Positions 1 through 6,330 of a DNA stretch of 9,088 nt are shown one piece after another (the stretch's first letter is position 1; each line of letters opens with the position of its first letter). Where the stretch lies: NCBI GenBank assembly GCA_023436765.1, contig JAEZHX010000007.1, forward strand, positions 1 through 9,088. The letters run 5' to 3'. A program made the translations under genes and the position numbers. The notes beneath the pieces were generated by a model. The model was not told the origin of the DNA, made no database searches, and saw only the letters and a program-made list of their open reading frames with translations. The DNA is from Bacillota bacterium (lineage in GTDB: Bacteria > Bacillota > Clostridia > Lachnospirales > Lachnospiraceae).

Positions 1-84
1 AACATTACATTCCCTGACACGTCTGGCAATCAGCTGGTTATACTGTCCACCGAAGTCAAGTACAATAACTATTTCTTTTTCCAA
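1..84 (-). CDS. guaA: GMP synthase (glutamine-hydrolysing), N-terminal fragment
   Basis: Only the first 28 codons are in the window; the gene runs off the left edge on the minus strand. The peptide includes IVIVLDFGGQYNQLIARRVR, the opening beta strand and conserved DFGGQYxQLIARRVRE signature of the class I glutamine amidotransferase domain of GuaA. The enzyme converts XMP, ATP and glutamine to GMP in the cytoplasm, the last step of de novo guanine nucleotide synthesis. The start is taken as TTG at 84-82, because AGGAGG (minus strand, 97-92) sits 7 nt upstream and the family motif begins a few residues later. A sigma-A-type promoter lies about 70 nt upstream. I found no purine riboswitch in the leader. 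Family assignment is firm despite the short fragment because the motif is distinctive; the rest of the protein cannot be assessed. Confidence 0.93.
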   Translation of the reverse strand, partial: MEKEIVIVLDFGGQYNQLIARRVRECNV

Positions 85-91
85 TTTGTAA

Positions 92-97
92 CCTCCT
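92..97 (-). promoter_or_regulatory. Ribosome binding site deciding the TTG start of guaA
   Basis: Minus strand AGGAGG, a full anti-Shine-Dalgarno match, ends 7 nt before TTG at 84-82. No ATG or GTG is as well placed, so the rare TTG start is preferred. Confidence 0.85.
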
Positions 98-100
98 AAT

Positions 101-113
101 ACGTATGATACGT
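101..113. repeat. 13-bp palindrome ACGTAT-G-ATACGT next to the guaA ribosome binding site
   Basis: Two perfect 6-bp arms flank a single central G. The element lies in the guaA 5' untranslated region just upstream of the Shine-Dalgarno sequence, so it could be a protein binding site. With a one-base centre it cannot form a full RNA hairpin; a shorter stem is possible. No function can be assigned from the sequence. Confidence 0.45.
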
Positions 114-156
114 GCAGATAAGCTTTCCTTTAAGTTCCGATTAAAATGTATGTTTT

Positions 157-185
157 ATCATACAACATTTCATTTTAAATGACAA
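157..185 (-). promoter_or_regulatory. Sigma-A-type promoter for guaA
   Basis: On the minus strand, TTGTCA (185-180) and TATGAT (162-157) are separated by exactly 17 nt. Each hexamer matches 5 of 6 consensus bases. Transcription would begin near 150, giving a leader of roughly 65 nt with no recognisable riboswitch. Confidence 0.75.
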
Positions 186-262
186 GCCCTCGAGTTTGTA
201 TATTTATTGATAAAATTTGAATTTAGTAAGAGGAGATCAGGTCCTTATTTAAGAATTATCTA

Positions 263-310
263 TCCTATTCCGATCATAACGATAATAAAAAATCATGTCG
301 GAAAATAGGA
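263..310. repeat. Imperfect inverted repeat in the divergent guaA / Hpt-like intergenic region
   Basis: TCCTATTCCGA (263-273) is the reverse complement of TCGGAAAATAGGA (298-310) apart from two extra A residues in the right arm; 24 nt separate the arms. A second short pair, ATTATC (255-260) and GATAAT (281-286), overlaps it. The repeat lies upstream of both divergent promoters, outside either expected transcript. This fits a DNA operator or a chance AT-rich repeat better than a terminator. The rest of 85-437 holds the two promoters described separately and no gene. Confidence 0.4.
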
Positions 311-344
311 AAAAATTACTAGCTATAAAAATTCATGTTTTTAG

Positions 345-373
345 TTTACATTTCCACAATATCATGGTACTAT
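345..373 (+). promoter_or_regulatory. Sigma-A-type promoter for the Hpt-like gene
   Basis: TTTACA (345-350) and TACTAT (368-373) are 17 nt apart. The predicted transcription start, near 380, lies beyond the earliest in-frame ATG (378), which supports the downstream ATG at 438 as the true start and gives a leader of about 58 nt. Confidence 0.6.
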
Positions 374-437
374 TTAGTTGTGGTGTTACAATATATGGTA
401 TTTTATAGCCAGAGGAAGATCAGTTCGGAGGTACTTT

Positions 438-932
438 ATGGGAGAGAATATTACCAGGGAGGTATTCGATTGTATTCCTGAGATAGAATACAATGTCGGA
501 TATCGTTATTTCTTGGGGAATATGGACAACTACATACAAGCGTTGCTGTCAATACTGAAAAGCATCAAGGCCAAACTGCCCATTCTGGAGTCCATGTATC
601 GTACAGGAGAGTTTACCGGGCTTAGAACGATAACTCAGACACTGCAGCGGATGCTGAGTAATGTCGGAGCCATTGATATTGCGGAACTGTCCTATCAGCT
701 TGAGACTTCCCTTTTAAATGAGCAGGAGAATGAATTCAACGAGCTATTGGATCAGTACATCCGCTACTTAAATCGATTTTCAGACCATCTGGAAGCACTC
801 TTCCAGCAGATGGATATCAAAAATATCGGCAGAACGAACGAGGAACAGCTTTCTTTCTTAAAATATGATTTCACTAAAACGAAGGAAAGTATCAAGCTTT
901 CGGCTGGATTACTCGAACGCAAAATAATTTAA
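438..932 (+). CDS. Hpt-like (histidine phosphotransfer) domain protein with the phosphoacceptor His apparently replaced
   Basis: The start is ATG 438, preceded 6 nt upstream by GGAGG (427-431); an in-frame ATG at 378 lacks such a site and falls at the predicted transcription start. The 164-residue product is soluble and mostly helical, with no signal peptide or membrane segment. Residues 16-122 follow the Hpt four-helix pattern: a YNVGYRYFLGNMDNYIQALL opening like the usual G-x-x-x-x-G-D-x-x-Y-x-x-L helix, an acidic GEF turn (57-59), then TQTLQRMLSNVGA (66-78), which aligns with the family motif AHTLKGSSANLGA. The phosphorylated His of that motif is Gln67 (codon CAG), and the following Lys-Gly pair is Gln70-Arg71. 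A helical tail (about 130-164) extends past the domain. If the alignment holds, the protein cannot relay phosphate and may be an adapter or decoy for a response regulator. It is monocistronic, with no kinase or regulator nearby. The Hpt assignment is by pattern and is moderately sure; the function is unknown. Confidence 0.65.
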   Translation: MGENITREVFDCIPEIEYNVGYRYFLGNMDNYIQALLSILKSIKAKLPILESMYRTGEFTGLRTITQTLQRMLSNVGAIDIAELSYQLETSLLNEQENEFNELLDQYIRYLNRFSDHLEALFQQMDIKNIGRTNEEQLSFLKYDFTKTKESIKLSAGLLERKII

Positions 933-953
933 ACTTGCTTTTTATTACCCCAG

Positions 954-995
954 AAAAGCCCTATCTAACAACTGACATTGCGATAGGGCTTTTTT
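954..995 (+). terminator. Rho-independent terminator between convergent genes, probably bidirectional
   Basis: AAGCCCTATC (956-965) pairs perfectly with GATAGGGCTT (982-991) across a 16-nt loop and is followed by T residues to 995. It lies just past the Hpt-like stop codon (932). On the minus strand the same stem is followed by TTTTC, so it probably also ends the topoisomerase operon, whose stop is at 1014-1012. Confidence 0.85.
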
Positions 996-1011
996 ATGTC
1001 CATTCAATTCA

Positions 1012-3258
1012 TTACAGCTGAGCTTTCTGGCCTTTATCTCCGCGCTTCCGGTTACGAACCTTTTTCGCACTTAGGGGTTTATCGTTATAAATAAAGGTAT
1101 CTGTATTGGGTCCTAAGGCTGTGGCGAAGCAGACATTGTCATTCTTATCCAGCGTAATTGCCTTCACACCGCGGCTGGTCTTCTTCAGCTCGGAGACCTC
1201 CGATAAGGGGAAGCCGAGGGAGAGATTCTTATCGGTCAGGATGATAACCTTCATATTCCCGGCCAGGACCTCATGGGCAGACATCAGGGTAATGCCGATT
1301 ACCTCATCTCCATCCTCAAGCTTGGTAGCATTGATGACAGAACGGTTTGTCTCGAATTCGGCTCCGGAGACCTGTTTGATGAAGCCCTTCTTCGTGGCAA
1401 AGAGCAGCTGGGACTCAAAAAGCTGTTCAAAGGAGGTGTACAGAATAACATTTTCCTTATCCAGCTTACAAAGCGTATGGATCAGGGCGCCCTTATCCTT
1501 CAGCTTGCATTTTGGTATGCTTTCCGCCTTCACCTGATACATATTGCCTTCCGCGGTAAAGCAGCAAAGCTTGTCCGTATTTTTCATCTGGATGATATGG
1601 ACGAATTCCTTCAGATTATCCTCCGAGGCTCTTGTATAGCTGGTAACATCCACGGACTTCGTATAACCGAAGCGGTCAATCAGAATATAGATATCCTCAA
1701 TCTTAACCTCTTCCACATAATCCGAGCTGATGGCATTCGTCAGCTTGGTTCTCCGCTCCCTATGGAATAGCTTCTTGTATTCCCGCAGGCGACCCTTGAT
1801 TACCTTATATAATTCCCTGGTGTCTCCGAGAATCTTCCTATATTCATCGATCGAAGAGATCAGATCAGTATTCTCCTCATGAAGCTTCAGGATCTCAAGA
1901 CCGATTAATTTACTGAGCTGCATGGAGAGGATGGCATCTGCCTGGCGCTCCGTGAAATTTAAGGTGGCTGCCTCCTTCTTTGACTGCTCGGATTTGAACC
2001 GGATATCCTGTGTATTACCATCTGTCAGACATGCCTTCGCCTGCTTGATGGAGGTGCTTCCTCTTAGGATCTCTATGATCAGGTCGATCACATCGGTGGC
2101 TTTGATCAAGCCGCCTACGATCTCCAGACGTTTCATGGCTTTATCCAACAGGAAATTATACTCCTTCGTATACAGCTCTACCTGGAAGTCAACGAACTCC
2201 TGTATCATGGATTTCAGGTTGAATACGATCGGCTGCTGATCCTTAACTGCCAGGAGGTTCACGGAATAGGTATCCTCCATCACGGTCTTCTTATATAAAC
2301 CGTTCAACAGATTTTCCAGGTCCCGGTCCTTCTTGACCTCGATTACGATCCGGATCCCCTCCTTGGAGGATTCATCCCGAATATCATAGATCTCATCAAA
2401 TACCTTGTCCTTCACCAGGGAAGCGAGACTCTCCACAAGCTTGGTCTTATTACCGGCAACGGTATAAGGGATCTCCGATATAATAATATTCTTACGTCCG
2501 TTATCCCCGTTTTCAATCACTACATTAGAACGAAGCCTAACCTTACCCTCACCGGTTTCATAGATCATCACCATATCATCCTGGTTGATGATCGTGCCTC
2601 CGGTCGGAAAATCAGGTGCAGGGATGTATTCCATCAGTCTTCGTACCGTAATAAACGGATTATCCATATATGCAATGACACCGTCTATGACCTCGTCCGG
2701 ATTATGGGGAGGGATATTGGTTGCCATACCTACTGCAATACCGGTGGTACCATTAATCAGAAGATTTGGGATCATAGCAGGGAGAACGGTCGGTTCCTTC
2801 TCGCTGTCATCGAAGTTTGGCACGAATTCTACCAGTCCCTTTTCCAGATGATCCAGTAATGCCATGGAACCGGGAGATAGCCTGGCTTCCGTATAACGCA
2901 TCGCTGCCGCTCCGTCGCCATCAATGGAACCGAAGTTGCCATGACCGTCTACCAGGGGTACCATTAAGGAGTAATCCTCCGTCATATGCACCAACGCCTC
3001 GTAGATGGAGCTATCACCGTGAGGGTGGTATTTACCCATGGTATCACCGACGATACGGGCACTCTTTCTATGGGGTTTAGCAGGATCCAGACCCAATTCA
3101 ACCATGGAGTAGAGAATTCTTCTCTGTACCGGCTTCAGACCGTCCCGTACATCGGGAAGCGCCCTGGCTAAGATGACACTCATCGCATAATCACGGAAGC
3201 TGTTCTTCATTTCTTCAGAAAAATCCAGTTGGATCAGTTGTTCTGTATTGGTTTTCAT
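1012..3258 (-). CDS. parC: Type IIA DNA topoisomerase subunit A (ParC/GyrA-like)
   Basis: This 748-residue breakage-reunion subunit passes one DNA duplex through another, working as a heterotetramer with the B subunit encoded just upstream. The catalytic tyrosine is Tyr122 in AAMRYTEARLS (118-128), next to Arg121. The quinolone-resistance region GDSSIYE (81-87) has Ser83 and Glu87, the sensitive-type residues in E. coli GyrA numbering. Core signatures such as AVGMATNIPPHN (175-186) are gyrase-like. An insertion of roughly 20 residues (about 412-432) precedes the conserved TERQADAILSMQL. The C-terminal beta-pinwheel (from about 520) shows about five blades but lacks QRRGGKG in its first blade, where residues 541-550 read YTRASEDNLK; this and the short length favour ParC over GyrA. 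The start ATG follows GGGAGG (3269-3264) by 5 nt, 11 nt after the parE stop. The exact subtype is uncertain. Confidence 0.9.
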   Translation of the reverse strand: MKTNTEQLIQLDFSEEMKNSFRDYAMSVILARALPDVRDGLKPVQRRILYSMVELGLDPAKPHRKSARIVGDTMGKYHPHGDSSIYEALVHMTEDYSLMVPLVDGHGNFGSIDGDGAAAMRYTEARLSPGSMALLDHLEKGLVEFVPNFDDSEKEPTVLPAMIPNLLINGTTGIAVGMATNIPPHNPDEVIDGVIAYMDNPFITVRRLMEYIPAPDFPTGGTIINQDDMVMIYETGEGKVRLRSNVVIENGDNGRKNIIISEIPYTVAGNKTKLVESLASLVKDKVFDEIYDIRDESSKEGIRIVIEVKKDRDLENLLNGLYKKTVMEDTYSVNLLAVKDQQPIVFNLKSMIQEFVDFQVELYTKEYNFLLDKAMKRLEIVGGLIKATDVIDLIIEILRGSTSIKQAKACLTDGNTQDIRFKSEQSKKEAATLNFTERQADAILSMQLSKLIGLEILKLHEENTDLISSIDEYRKILGDTRELYKVIKGRLREYKKLFHRERRTKLTNAISSDYVEEVKIEDIYILIDRFGYTKSVDVTSYTRASEDNLKEFVHIIQMKNTDKLCCFTAEGNMYQVKAESIPKCKLKDKGALIHTLCKLDKENVILYTSFEQLFESQLLFATKKGFIKQVSGAEFETNRSVINATKLEDGDEVIGITLMSAHEVLAGNMKVIILTDKNLSLGFPLSEVSELKKTSRGVKAITLDKNDNVCFATALGPNTDTFIYNDKPLSAKKVRNRKRGDKGQKAQL

Positions 3259-3269
3259 AAAATCCTCCC

Positions 3270-5201
3270 TTAGATATCAAGCTTTGCGTATTTTGCTTCT
3301 TCCATTATGAAGGTGCGCCTGGGGGGTACATTGCTGCTCATCAGCAGATTGGTTACCTCATCAGCCTCTACAGTATCACTGACGGAGATCTGAGCCAGGA
3401 TCCGGGTCTCCGGATTCAAGGTAGTCTCCCACAGCTGATGGGCATCCATCTCGCCAAGACCTTTGTACCGCTGGAGGCTGAGGATTTTATGATCGGCTTT
3501 CTTGCGGAATTTCTCCAGCTCAAAATCATTGAAGAGATACTCGGATCTCTTAACCTTCTTACTCTTCTCGTTCGTCTCATAATCAACCTTATAAAGCGGC
3601 GGAAGTCCTCTGTAAACCTTGCCCTCAAGGATCAGCTCCGGCATGAAACGATAGAAGAAGGTCAGCAATAGGGTGCTGATATGGGCGCCGTCCACATCGG
3701 CATCGGTCAGGATGATGATCTTATCGTAATGCAGCTTGCTGATATCGAAATCATCCCCGATTCCACAGCCGAAGGTGGCAATCATGGCCTTAATTTCATT
3801 ATTTAATAGGATTTTCTCTAAGGAAGCCTTCTCTACATTCAATATCTTGCCACGTAAGGGAAGAACAGCCTGGGTCCTGCGGTTTCTGGCAGTCTTTACG
3901 GTACCGCCCGCAGAATCACCCTCTACGATGTAAAGCTCACATTCCTCCGCCTTCTTCGAGGAGCAGGAGGCTAACTTGCTTCTGGTATCCACATCGTTAA
4001 GCTGCTTCAAAACAGCAGTTCTTGCCTTGTCGCTGGCACGCCTGGCATTGAAGGACTTCATGGAATTGTCCAGAATACTCTTCAGTACTTCAACATGCTT
4101 GTCGAACCATCGCTGTGCCTCGGTGGAGAAGACGTCATCCACTGCACTCTTAGCATCGGTATTTCCCAGCTTTGTTTTGGTTTGACCTTCAAACTGAGGG
4201 TCCGGATGTTTGATGGAGATGATGGCAACGAGGCCGTTCCGGATATCCTTACCGTCAAAATTCTCATCCTTATCCTTTAGAACGCCCAGTTCTCTGGCAT
4301 ATTGGTTCATGACACGGGTCAAACCGGATTTAAAGCCGGTGACGAGAGTTCCGCCGTCAACGACATTGATACGGTTGCAGTAGGCATTGATTTGCTCCGA
4401 ATAGCTGTCAGTATATTGGAAGGCGATCTCGACCTCGATCTCTCCGCTTCTTCCCTCCAGATAGACAGGCTCCTCGTGGAGAGGAGTCATTTCACGGGTC
4501 AGGTAGGAGATGAAGCTCTTAATGCCCTCTGCCTCCTGATAGGATTTTGTGGTTCCGGCAATCTGATCATTAAAATTAATCAGTAGGTTCTTATTCAGAA
4601 AGGCAATTTCCTTCAGCTTCTTCTGAATCATTTCCACTTTGAATTCTACGGTTTCAAAGATGGTATCATCAGGATAGAAGATGACCCTGGTTCCGGTATC
4701 CGACTTATTGCACTTTCCTACAACGGGAAGAAGGCCGTCTACCAGCTCCGTAACCGGATGACCACCATTCACATATTCGTCACGATAGATCTTACCGTCT
4801 TTTTTAACCTCTACAATCATTCGCTTCGACAGAGCATTTACGACAGAGGCACCGACTCCGTGAAGTCCGCCGGCTACCTTATATACAGAATTGCCGAATT
4901 TACCTCCGGCATGGAGAATGGTATATACGACTCTGACAGTCGGGATATGCTTGGTCGGATGGATATCCACCGGTACACCGCGACCATAGTCGGTGATTTC
5001 GATTCCTCCATCCTTAAGCAGTGTAACATCGATTCTTGGACAATAACCTGCCAGGTGTTCATCTATCGCATTGTCGAGTATTTCCCAGATTAAATGGTGT
5101 AACCCCCTTGGACCGGTGCTTCCGATGTACATACCGGGGCGCTTCCTTACGGCTTCAAGTCCTTCCAATACAACTATCTGACTTCCGTTATACTGTTCCA
5201 T
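3270..5201 (-). CDS. parE: Type IIA DNA topoisomerase subunit B (ParE/GyrB-like)
   Basis: This 643-residue ATPase subunit provides ATP-driven gating for the type IIA topoisomerase. The GHKL domain comes first: Glu40 and Asn44 in EILDNAIDE, Asp71 in DYGRGVPVDIHP, and the ATP lid GGLHGVGASVVNALS (111-125). The transducer follows, with the QTK loop at Gln340-Lys342. The TOPRIM domain has YIVEGDSAGG (Glu427) and LTDADVDGAH (Asp500, Asp502, Asp504) for metal binding. The C-terminal LQRYKGLGEMDAHQLW (576-591) is conserved. Length is usual for Gram-positive GyrB or ParE, without the large insert of E. coli GyrB. PLRGKILNVEKA and DADVDGAHI are GyrB-type; ParE usually has PLRGKVINTEKA-like and DADTDGAHI sequences. 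ParE is chosen because the partner lacks the GyrA box and the pair is not next to recF or dnaA in this window. The ATG at 5201-5199 follows AAAGGGG (5218-5212). Confidence 0.9.
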   Translation of the reverse strand: MEQYNGSQIVVLEGLEAVRKRPGMYIGSTGPRGLHHLIWEILDNAIDEHLAGYCPRIDVTLLKDGGIEITDYGRGVPVDIHPTKHIPTVRVVYTILHAGGKFGNSVYKVAGGLHGVGASVVNALSKRMIVEVKKDGKIYRDEYVNGGHPVTELVDGLLPVVGKCNKSDTGTRVIFYPDDTIFETVEFKVEMIQKKLKEIAFLNKNLLINFNDQIAGTTKSYQEAEGIKSFISYLTREMTPLHEEPVYLEGRSGEIEVEIAFQYTDSYSEQINAYCNRINVVDGGTLVTGFKSGLTRVMNQYARELGVLKDKDENFDGKDIRNGLVAIISIKHPDPQFEGQTKTKLGNTDAKSAVDDVFSTEAQRWFDKHVEVLKSILDNSMKSFNARRASDKARTAVLKQLNDVDTRSKLASCSSKKAEECELYIVEGDSAGGTVKTARNRRTQAVLPLRGKILNVEKASLEKILLNNEIKAMIATFGCGIGDDFDISKLHYDKIIILTDADVDGAHISTLLLTFFYRFMPELILEGKVYRGLPPLYKVDYETNEKSKKVKRSEYLFNDFELEKFRKKADHKILSLQRYKGLGEMDAHQLWETTLNPETRILAQISVSDTVEADEVTNLLMSSNVPPRRTFIMEEAKYAKLDI

Positions 5202-5242
5202 TGCTTTTGATCCCCTTTAATGATGATGTAATTTCCGTGAAC

Positions 5243-5271
5243 AGTATATCACATTTATTTTTAATTTTCCA
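5243..5271 (-). promoter_or_regulatory. Extended -10 promoter for the topoisomerase operon
   Basis: On the minus strand, TGGAAA (5271-5266), a 17-nt spacer and TATACT (5248-5243) lie upstream of parE. The -10 is preceded by TGA, giving an extended TGnTATACT element that can compensate for the weak -35. The leader would be about 35 nt. Confidence 0.65.
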
Positions 5272-5282
5272 GTAATTTAATG

Positions 5283-5324
5283 GTATAAACTACTTTATAA
5301 CGTAGTAAGGGAGACGGTTTATAC
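5283..5324. repeat. Inverted repeat upstream of the topoisomerase promoter
   Basis: GTATAAAC (5283-5290) and GTTTATAC (5317-5324) are perfect 8-bp inverted arms 26 nt apart. Between them, ACTAC (5289-5293) and GTAGT (5302-5306) form a second inverted pair. The element starts 11 bp upstream of the parE -35, a plausible place for a regulator. The wider stretch 5202-5628 holds this repeat, the two divergent promoters and the leader of the next operon, with no convincing gene. Confidence 0.4.
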
Positions 5325-5440
5325 TATATTTAGTACTAATTACTCTGTTTTAGGAAGACGGGGAGAGTGTGCCGGCGGTAATTCAGGAGGGAGCCGGTGA
5401 GAGGGTTGATAAATTATTATATCGGAATTGAAAAATGATA

Positions 5441-5468
5441 TTGAAAAATTGATAGAATGTTGTATAAT
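5441..5468 (+). promoter_or_regulatory. Strong sigma-A promoter for the PHP-lysA operon
   Basis: TTGAAA (5441-5446), a 16-nt spacer and a consensus TATAAT (5463-5468). Transcription would start near 5475, leaving a leader of roughly 150 nt before the first coding region. Confidence 0.75.
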
Positions 5469-5471
5469 AGG

Positions 5472-5628
5472 AGCAATTCTTTCATACTATATCAAATTGC
5501 TGTAAGAAATGCGAAGATACCAACGCGGGTACCCGGGCATTTTATTTTTTATTCTCGGGCGCTATCCTTGGAAACATTCTGATATGGTAGGACAGCAATA
5601 CGCAGGAGAACAGAAAGGCTGATGCGAA
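5472..5628 (+). promoter_or_regulatory. Long structured leader of the PHP-lysA operon
   Basis: AGCAATT (5472-5478) can pair with AATTGCT (5495-5501), though the left arm overlaps the predicted transcription start. Next, AAATGC (5507-5512) can pair with GCATTT (5537-5542), enclosing TACC/GGTA (5518-5521 and 5528-5531). A T-rich run (5540-5551) follows, as in a weak intrinsic terminator. A 10-bp GC palindrome, CGGGTACCCG (5526-5535), lies inside. CCCG (5532-5535) could instead pair with CGGG (5555-5558), so alternative folds are conceivable. It does not match a lysine riboswitch or T-box that I can recognise. Attenuation is an inference. Confidence 0.35.
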
Positions 5629-6315
5629 ATGGGTCAGTATTATTATGAAACACACTTTCATACGAAGGAAGCCAGTGCCTGTGCCAGTCTGTATGCCGCA
5701 GAGCATGTCAGAAGGTATAAGGAGGCGGGCTACACCGGCATAATCGTGACGGATCATTTTCTGAACGGCAACAGCTGCATTCCGAAGAATCTATCCTGGG
5801 AGGAACAGATTGAGCGATTTTGCATGGGCTATGAGCATGCAAAGGAAGAAGGGGACAGGATCGGTCTGGATGTTTTCTTTGGCTTAGAGGTGAATTTCAA
5901 TACAACAGAGTTCCTGATCTATGGGGTGGATAAGAACTGGCTGCTACAGCAGACCGACATGCTCTCCTGGACCGTTGAAGAGGAATATCGGAGAGTTAAG
6001 GAAGCGGGAGGCTTTATCGTTCATGCTCATCCCTTCCGGCGCAGGTCCTATATCAAAGAGATTCGACTGTATCCCGAATATATTGATGCGGTAGAAGTAT
6101 TTAATTCCGGTAACAGCTATAGCGAAATTGATGAGAAGGCGGAAGCCTATGCCAATCGCTTAAACCTTCCGATGACCGCAGGGACGGATGCGCATGGTCT
6201 GGAGAGCAGGCACAGCGGAATGGTATTCCCTCATAAAATAGATAGCATTCAAGGCTTTATCGACACCGTGAAAGCAAGAAGGTACGAATTAATTAAGATC
6301 CCATATAATGTTTAA
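5629..6315 (+). CDS. PHP-domain metallo-phosphoesterase, substrate unknown
   Basis: The 228-residue protein is a stand-alone PHP (polymerase and histidinol phosphatase) domain with its metal-binding motifs in order: ETHFHT (His9, His11), VTDHF (Asp42, His43), GLEVN (Glu87), VHAHP (His132, His134) and AGTDAHG (Asp187, His189). These residues normally bind a cluster of up to three metal ions that hydrolyses phosphoesters. Relatives include histidinol-phosphate phosphatases and the YciV/TrpH nucleases. Sequence alone does not choose among them, and the protein is shorter than typical members of both. No signal peptide is visible, so it should be cytoplasmic. The ATG is the first possible start after an in-frame TGA (5620-5622), with a modest AAAGG (5614-5618) 10 nt upstream. 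The gene is followed 15 nt later by lysA without an intervening promoter, so it is probably co-expressed with lysine synthesis. Family assignment is firm; the role is open. Confidence 0.88.
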   Translation: MGQYYYETHFHTKEASACASLYAAEHVRRYKEAGYTGIIVTDHFLNGNSCIPKNLSWEEQIERFCMGYEHAKEEGDRIGLDVFFGLEVNFNTTEFLIYGVDKNWLLQQTDMLSWTVEEEYRRVKEAGGFIVHAHPFRRRSYIKEIRLYPEYIDAVEVFNSGNSYSEIDEKAEAYANRLNLPMTAGTDAHGLESRHSGMVFPHKIDSIQGFIDTVKARRYELIKIPYNV

Positions 6316-6330
6316 ATCAAAGGAGACCCT

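Noticed and set aside
85..200. Purine riboswitch in the guaA leader
   Set aside because: The leader is only about 65 nt and I could not find the conserved aptamer sequences on the minus strand.
378..437. Upstream in-frame ATG that would add 20 residues to the Hpt-like protein
   Set aside because: It lacks a ribosome binding site and falls at the predicted transcription start, while ATG 438 has GGAGG 6 nt upstream and a typical N-terminus.
1106..1770. Long plus-strand open frames (143 and 165 codons) opposite the A-subunit gene
   Set aside because: They lie entirely antisense to a clearly conserved topoisomerase gene and their products resemble no family I know. They are explained by codon bias of the real gene.
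5472..5628. Lysine riboswitch or T-box before the PHP-lysA operon
   Set aside because: The conserved lysine aptamer segments and the T-box sequence are not present, and the leader is shorter than typical for either.
5622..5648. Eight-codon frame overlapping the PHP start codon
   Set aside because: Its spacing from AAAGG is too short and nothing else supports translation.
5542..5757. Minus-strand open frame of 71 codons overlapping the start of the PHP gene
   Set aside because: It overlaps the PHP coding region and its promoter leader on the opposite strand, and I saw nothing supporting it as a gene.
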